From the NCBI GenBank assembly GCA_018457135.1, contig JAGGDU010000216.1, forward strand, positions 19,614 through 83,613: DNA of 64,000 bases, given 5' to 3'. This DNA is from Trichodesmium erythraeum GBRTRLIN201 (GTDB lineage Bacteria > Cyanobacteriota > Cyanobacteriia > Cyanobacteriales > Microcoleaceae). Shown piece by piece: positions 61,246 through 64,000 of the stretch (positions are counted from its first letter, which is position 1; each line of letters starts with the position of its first letter). The position numbers and the translations under genes were made by a program. The notes below the pieces were generated by a model, which was not told the DNA's origin, ran no database searches, and worked only from the letters and a program-made list of their open reading frames with translations.

Positions 61246-61623
61246 ATGAGAGAATGGAATCTAAATAAACTTATAGTTATTAACTTAATTGTTCTGAATG
61301 TTGCGATTATTTTATTAGCAATAGTATTGATTTTTTTTCCCTATCAAACTTTAGCAACTTCTACCCCTAAACCTCAAGGAAAAACAGAGTCAAAAACTGA
61401 ATTTGTAAATTCAGAAAAGTTAAGTCAGGGTAGGAAGAGACGATATGAGTATAAGGTTGAATATCAATTTGGTTTTCCTCAAAGTGAGCAAGAAAGAGAC
61501 AATTATACAAAAGCTTTAAATGAAGCTGGAAAAGATGGGTGGGAATTAAGTCAAACTAATGTTGTTTTTAATCCTACTAATGGACAGGGTTTATATATTT
61601 TGATTTTTAAAAGAGAGAAATAA
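61246..61623 (+). CDS. Membrane-anchored small protein with DUF4177-like domain
   Basis: 125 residues. One hydrophobic helix (about residues 8-33, LIVINLIVLNVAIILLAIVL) acts as signal anchor; a polar linker follows. The C-terminal domain (about 68-125) reads YEYKVEYQFGFP, ALNEAGKDGWELSQTNVVF and GLYILIFKREK, the beta-alpha-beta pattern of DUF4177-type domains, where LNE-x-G-x-xGWEL is the hallmark. The function is unknown. It stands alone between non-coding gaps; the ATG follows a GAGGCGATAAGT stretch. Confidence 0.72.
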   Translation: MREWNLNKLIVINLIVLNVAIILLAIVLIFFPYQTLATSTPKPQGKTESKTEFVNSEKLSQGRKRRYEYKVEYQFGFPQSEQERDNYTKALNEAGKDGWELSQTNVVFNPTNGQGLYILIFKREK

Positions 61624-61995
61624 ACTTTGATTTTTATCTTGATATTTAATCAGGCTGCATAAAGTTAATTTAACTCTGGTTAGAATCTGCTATTCGGGTA
61701 CAGTTTATATTGTTTTTTATAGTAATACTAATTCCCAGATATTAATACTAACTATTTGTAAGAATTCATAAATTTAAGTAATGAAGATAAAGGGAATAAT
61801 TTTTTTTACGATTAACGCTATTGAATTGAGTTAATGTTATAAATCATGTACAGATGTTGTATGCAAAGTCTCTAATGTCATAATTTTTTATACAATATCT
61901 CTACAATTATTCCCATCTTCTGGAATTATTTCAAGTTAGGTGTTCTACTCAAAGTGGAAGGTTGAATTTTTTTTAATAAATAGTATTAGTTAGTC
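61624..61995. other. Gap between convergent genes
   Basis: AT-rich, with a TGTTGTATGCAAAGTC motif near 61855 similar to short motifs in other gaps. No clear terminator or gene. Confidence 0.35.
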
Positions 61996-62481
61996 CTATT
62001 TTTGTGCTACAACTTCAATTATTTCTGTATCCATAATCATCTGGTTATTACTAACTAAATTTTCGTGTTTATTGGTATTCAGACTAACAGTTATTTTATT
62101 CTTACCTGGCTCTAAATTTCCGAGATAATACCAATTGCTATAAATTCTAGTTATTTTTTTGTCGTTGATGTAAAGATGAGCATGACCTTCATTAATGTTG
62201 CTATTTTGATTAACTGTTTCTGGGGAAAATTGAAAGTTAGTTAACTTGATATGTAAATTCCATCCTTTCATGGTATCTTGATAAACAAATAAATCTACTT
62301 TAGGAACTGGTTTTTCTGATGGAATTTCTATGTTTTTATGGCTATGATTTATGTGATTGTGAGACTTATCAGCAACTAAATGATTATTAGCATAATTTAC
62401 TTTGATAGCAACTCCTAATCCAGTAGCTAAAATTAGTATTGTAGATACAATCTTGAGTATTTTGTTCATCTTTTTTTTCAT
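61996..62481 (-). CDS. Exported His-rich small protein
   Basis: 161 residues. A signal peptide or anchor (residues 6-28, NKILKIVSTILILATGLGVA) is followed by a histidine-rich stretch (DKSHNHINHSHKN, about 38-50) that could bind metal ions. The rest is beta-rich: VDLFVYQDTMKGWNLHIKL, FQFSPETVN, NEGHAHLYINDKKITRIYSN and LGNLEPGKNKITVSLNTN. The pattern is that of cupredoxin-like extracytoplasmic domains with a GHAHLYI core. A role in metal handling is plausible but not shown. No metal transporter is next to it. Confidence 0.7.
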   Translation of the reverse strand: MKKKMNKILKIVSTILILATGLGVAIKVNYANNHLVADKSHNHINHSHKNIEIPSEKPVPKVDLFVYQDTMKGWNLHIKLTNFQFSPETVNQNSNINEGHAHLYINDKKITRIYSNWYYLGNLEPGKNKITVSLNTNKHENLVSNNQMIMDTEIIEVVAQK

Positions 62482-62876
62482 TATTTATGATTAGTCTGCC
62501 TACCATAAAAAATGATAGTAACTGAAGCTTAGACTAAATTTTTTGGTATTCAAATAATCTACTCAGAAGCAATAAAAACTTGCCACTTAGAACCCTTGGG
62601 TAATGTAAGGGAGGCATATGTTTTATGTTTTTAGTGCTCTTGATTATTTTTATTTATTTGGCAAGTTTAGGTAATGCTGAGATTATTCAAACTATTTAAA
62701 AAGTTTTTCTAGGACACAATTACCTTGTAGCAAAAACTGTGGATAATTCTAATACAAAAATAGTTTTAGTCTAGTTGGCTTCTGTCACTATTTTTTTTGT
62801 ACGCAAGTTTTTGAGTATATTTAGTTAATATAAACTTCAGTAATGAAAATGTCAAAAGACAAGTTGTCATACTTAA

Positions 62877-62991
62877 TCAGTAAAAAAAAAATTAAGAATT
62901 AATTAAAAAATTATATATGTTGGTGATATTTTGGTCAGTAAAAAAAAAATTAAGAATTAATTAAAAGGTTATATATGTTGGTGATATTTTG
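62877..62991. repeat. Tandem direct repeat, two copies of about 58 bp
   Basis: TCAGTAAAAAAAAAATTAAG, GAATTAATTAAAA and TTATATATGTTGGTGATATT occur twice in a row with two or three differences. There is no coding frame. Confidence 0.85.
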
Positions 62992-63039
62992 AGCGGCTAG
63001 ATTGTATAATACAAGGTGAACTGCTAGAAGCGATCGCTT

Positions 63040-63510
63040 TGACAGATAATCATGAAACGACTTCAGTTTTACCAATGGGCTGGGGAAGCTCAAAGACTAG
63101 AAAGATAGCTATTTTTAGCCATCGGTCATGCCACATCTATTGAACATTTGCAAAAACTAATTTTTTAGCTTGTTGTTTAGGCTAAAGAGAATTAAGTTAT
63201 CAGTTTTTATTTAGAGGAAGTATTAAAATCATCAAAGGAAACTATATCAAACGGAAAATCTAGAAGCAGTTATTGGTTCTGCTTATTGAGAAAAGGAAGA
63301 AGGGACTTTAACAACTTTGGATAAATTATTAGAAGTTTCAGTTGATATGTTGACTGTAATTTTAATAGGTTATCAATTTACAGGAGTTTATAATAATTGG
63401 ATGATTACACCTAGAGGTTATTTAGGGTTAGAAATAGATGAGCAGGTCGGGAAAACAAAATTGAATGGATGGAAGCATAATTTACCTTTCAGTAGAAGGC
63501 GTCCTTGTGA
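63040..63510 (+). pseudogene. Decayed conserved ORF
   Basis: Fragments in changing frames: KRLQFYQWAGEAQRLER, AIGHATSIEHLQKLIF, YQTENLEAVIGSAY, then after a stop LTTLDKLLEVSVDMLTVILI and TPRGYLGLEIDEQVGKTKLN. The ordered, protein-like fragments suggest a former gene of about 150 codons, family unknown. The ORF at 63317-63556 is its last piece, read through into unrelated sequence. Confidence 0.4.
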
Positions 63511-63524
63511 TAGAAACTATTGCT

Positions 63525-64000
63525 TTACTGTTTTTTTATTGATTCTAATAAGTTGAGTGCTAATTCTATATGCCCATGTCGGTCCAGGTTATTCACAAGG
63601 GCGTCAATTTCTCTATTGTAGCCTGATTCTGCAATCTCAGAATAATATTTTTCTACAAATGTGCTTAAGTCTGTATCCTGGAGATAATTTTCGACTATTT
63701 TACAAAAATTACTTAAATGATTTCGTGTTTTCAAGTCTTCTCTGAGAGCGGCTATTGTATCTTCAAATTCGCTATATCGCCCTTGGTTAGAGTAAAGACC
63801 AGCTAAGTTGATGAAGCTTGAAGCAAGAGAGGGATGATTTGCTGGTAGGGCAATTTTATTAATTTCTATCGCTTGTTTGTACAAAGCTTCGGCTTCGCTG
63901 TATCGCCCTTGGTTAAAGTAAAGAGCAGCTAAGTTCTCGAGACTCGAAGCAAGAGAGGGATGATTTGCTGGTAGGGCAATTTTATTAATTTCTATCGCTT
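63525..64000 (-). CDS. Tetratricopeptide-repeat protein, C-terminal part (partial)
   Basis: The frame is open to the right edge, so the N-terminus lies outside the window. Two 42-residue kinesin-light-chain-type TPR units are complete or nearly so, each with AIEINKIALPANHPSLASS, NLA-LY-NQGRYSEAE and LYKQ. A diverged C-terminal segment follows (TRNHLSNFCKIVENYLQ, IELALNLLESIKKQ). The 126-bp period is nearly identical between units (63836-63875 and 63962-64000), so copy number may vary. The TPRs mediate protein-protein contacts; in cyanobacteria such arrays are often linked to CHAT or NB-ARC domains, which would be outside the window. Confidence 0.88.
   Translation of the reverse strand, partial: AIEINKIALPANHPSLASSLENLAALYFNQGRYSEAEALYKQAIEINKIALPANHPSLASSFINLAGLYSNQGRYSEFEDTIAALREDLKTRNHLSNFCKIVENYLQDTDLSTFVEKYYSEIAESGYNREIDALVNNLDRHGHIELALNLLESIKKQ

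Overview
The window looks like a chromosomal segment of a filamentous, low-GC marine cyanobacterium of the Trichodesmium/Okeania type. Cyanobacterial markers are the carboxysome shell genes ccmK3-ccmK4, petN of the cytochrome b6f complex, the myxol-carotenoid desaturase crtD, a PacR-like LysR regulator, a pheophorbide-a-oxygenase-like Rieske protein, the sufR/sufBCDS locus and many HIP1 octamers (GCGATCGC). Coding density is low. Long AT-rich gaps hold decayed transposases of at least four IS families, small inverted-repeat elements and local tandem duplications. The genus assignment is inference from these traits.

Layout. 0-9 kb: the end of a GspC-like gene, a coiled-coil protein, a DUF7219-type small protein, IS remnants, a LabA-like NYN protein and a NarL-type response regulator. 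10-12.2 kb: groES-groEL behind a K-box and a perfect CIRCE operator. 13.6-16.3 kb: ccmK3, ccmK4 and a Na/Ca-exchanger-like protein. 18-24.9 kb: trpD2-like gene, pacR-like gene, a 742-bp palindromic-end element, a small membrane protein, ilvC and a pentapeptide protein. 26-33.5 kb: a stand-alone SagB-type oxidoreductase, a polynucleotide-kinase/WYL fusion, a repeat array, IS4 and pentapeptide pseudogenes and a CAP lipoprotein. 34-42.1 kb: M16 protease, crtD, a PEP-CTERM protein, an IS1 relic, a Rieske oxygenase and petN (29 codons). 43-47 kb: threonine synthase flanked by two MoaD/ThiS-type sulfur carriers, then a C39-like peptidase. 48-52.8 kb: a Ser/Thr kinase with two FGE-sulfatase domains, nadC and an isolated 5S rRNA gene with a strong terminator. 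53-60.3 kb: a conserved small protein, sufR and divergent sufB-C-D-S. 61-64 kb: two small secreted or membrane proteins, a decayed ORF and the 3' end of a TPR gene.

The most striking signal is in the kinase/FGE gene at 48.0-50.65 kb. Its two FGE domains are a recent 870-bp tandem duplication with almost no differences, except in a short stretch at the end of each copy. There, all substitutions fall in the first two positions of codons whose third base (C or T) is conserved. That is the footprint of adenine-directed mutagenesis of AAY codons by a diversity-generating retroelement (DGR). One protein therefore carries two DGR variable regions. No template repeat or reverse transcriptase is in the window, so any retroelement must act in trans.

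Other points of interest are the kinase-WYL fusion, the ThrC/MoaD neighbourhood (one carrier has a six-residue tail after its Gly-Gly), a readable SufR-controlled promoter with two operator-like sites, and an orphan 5S gene.
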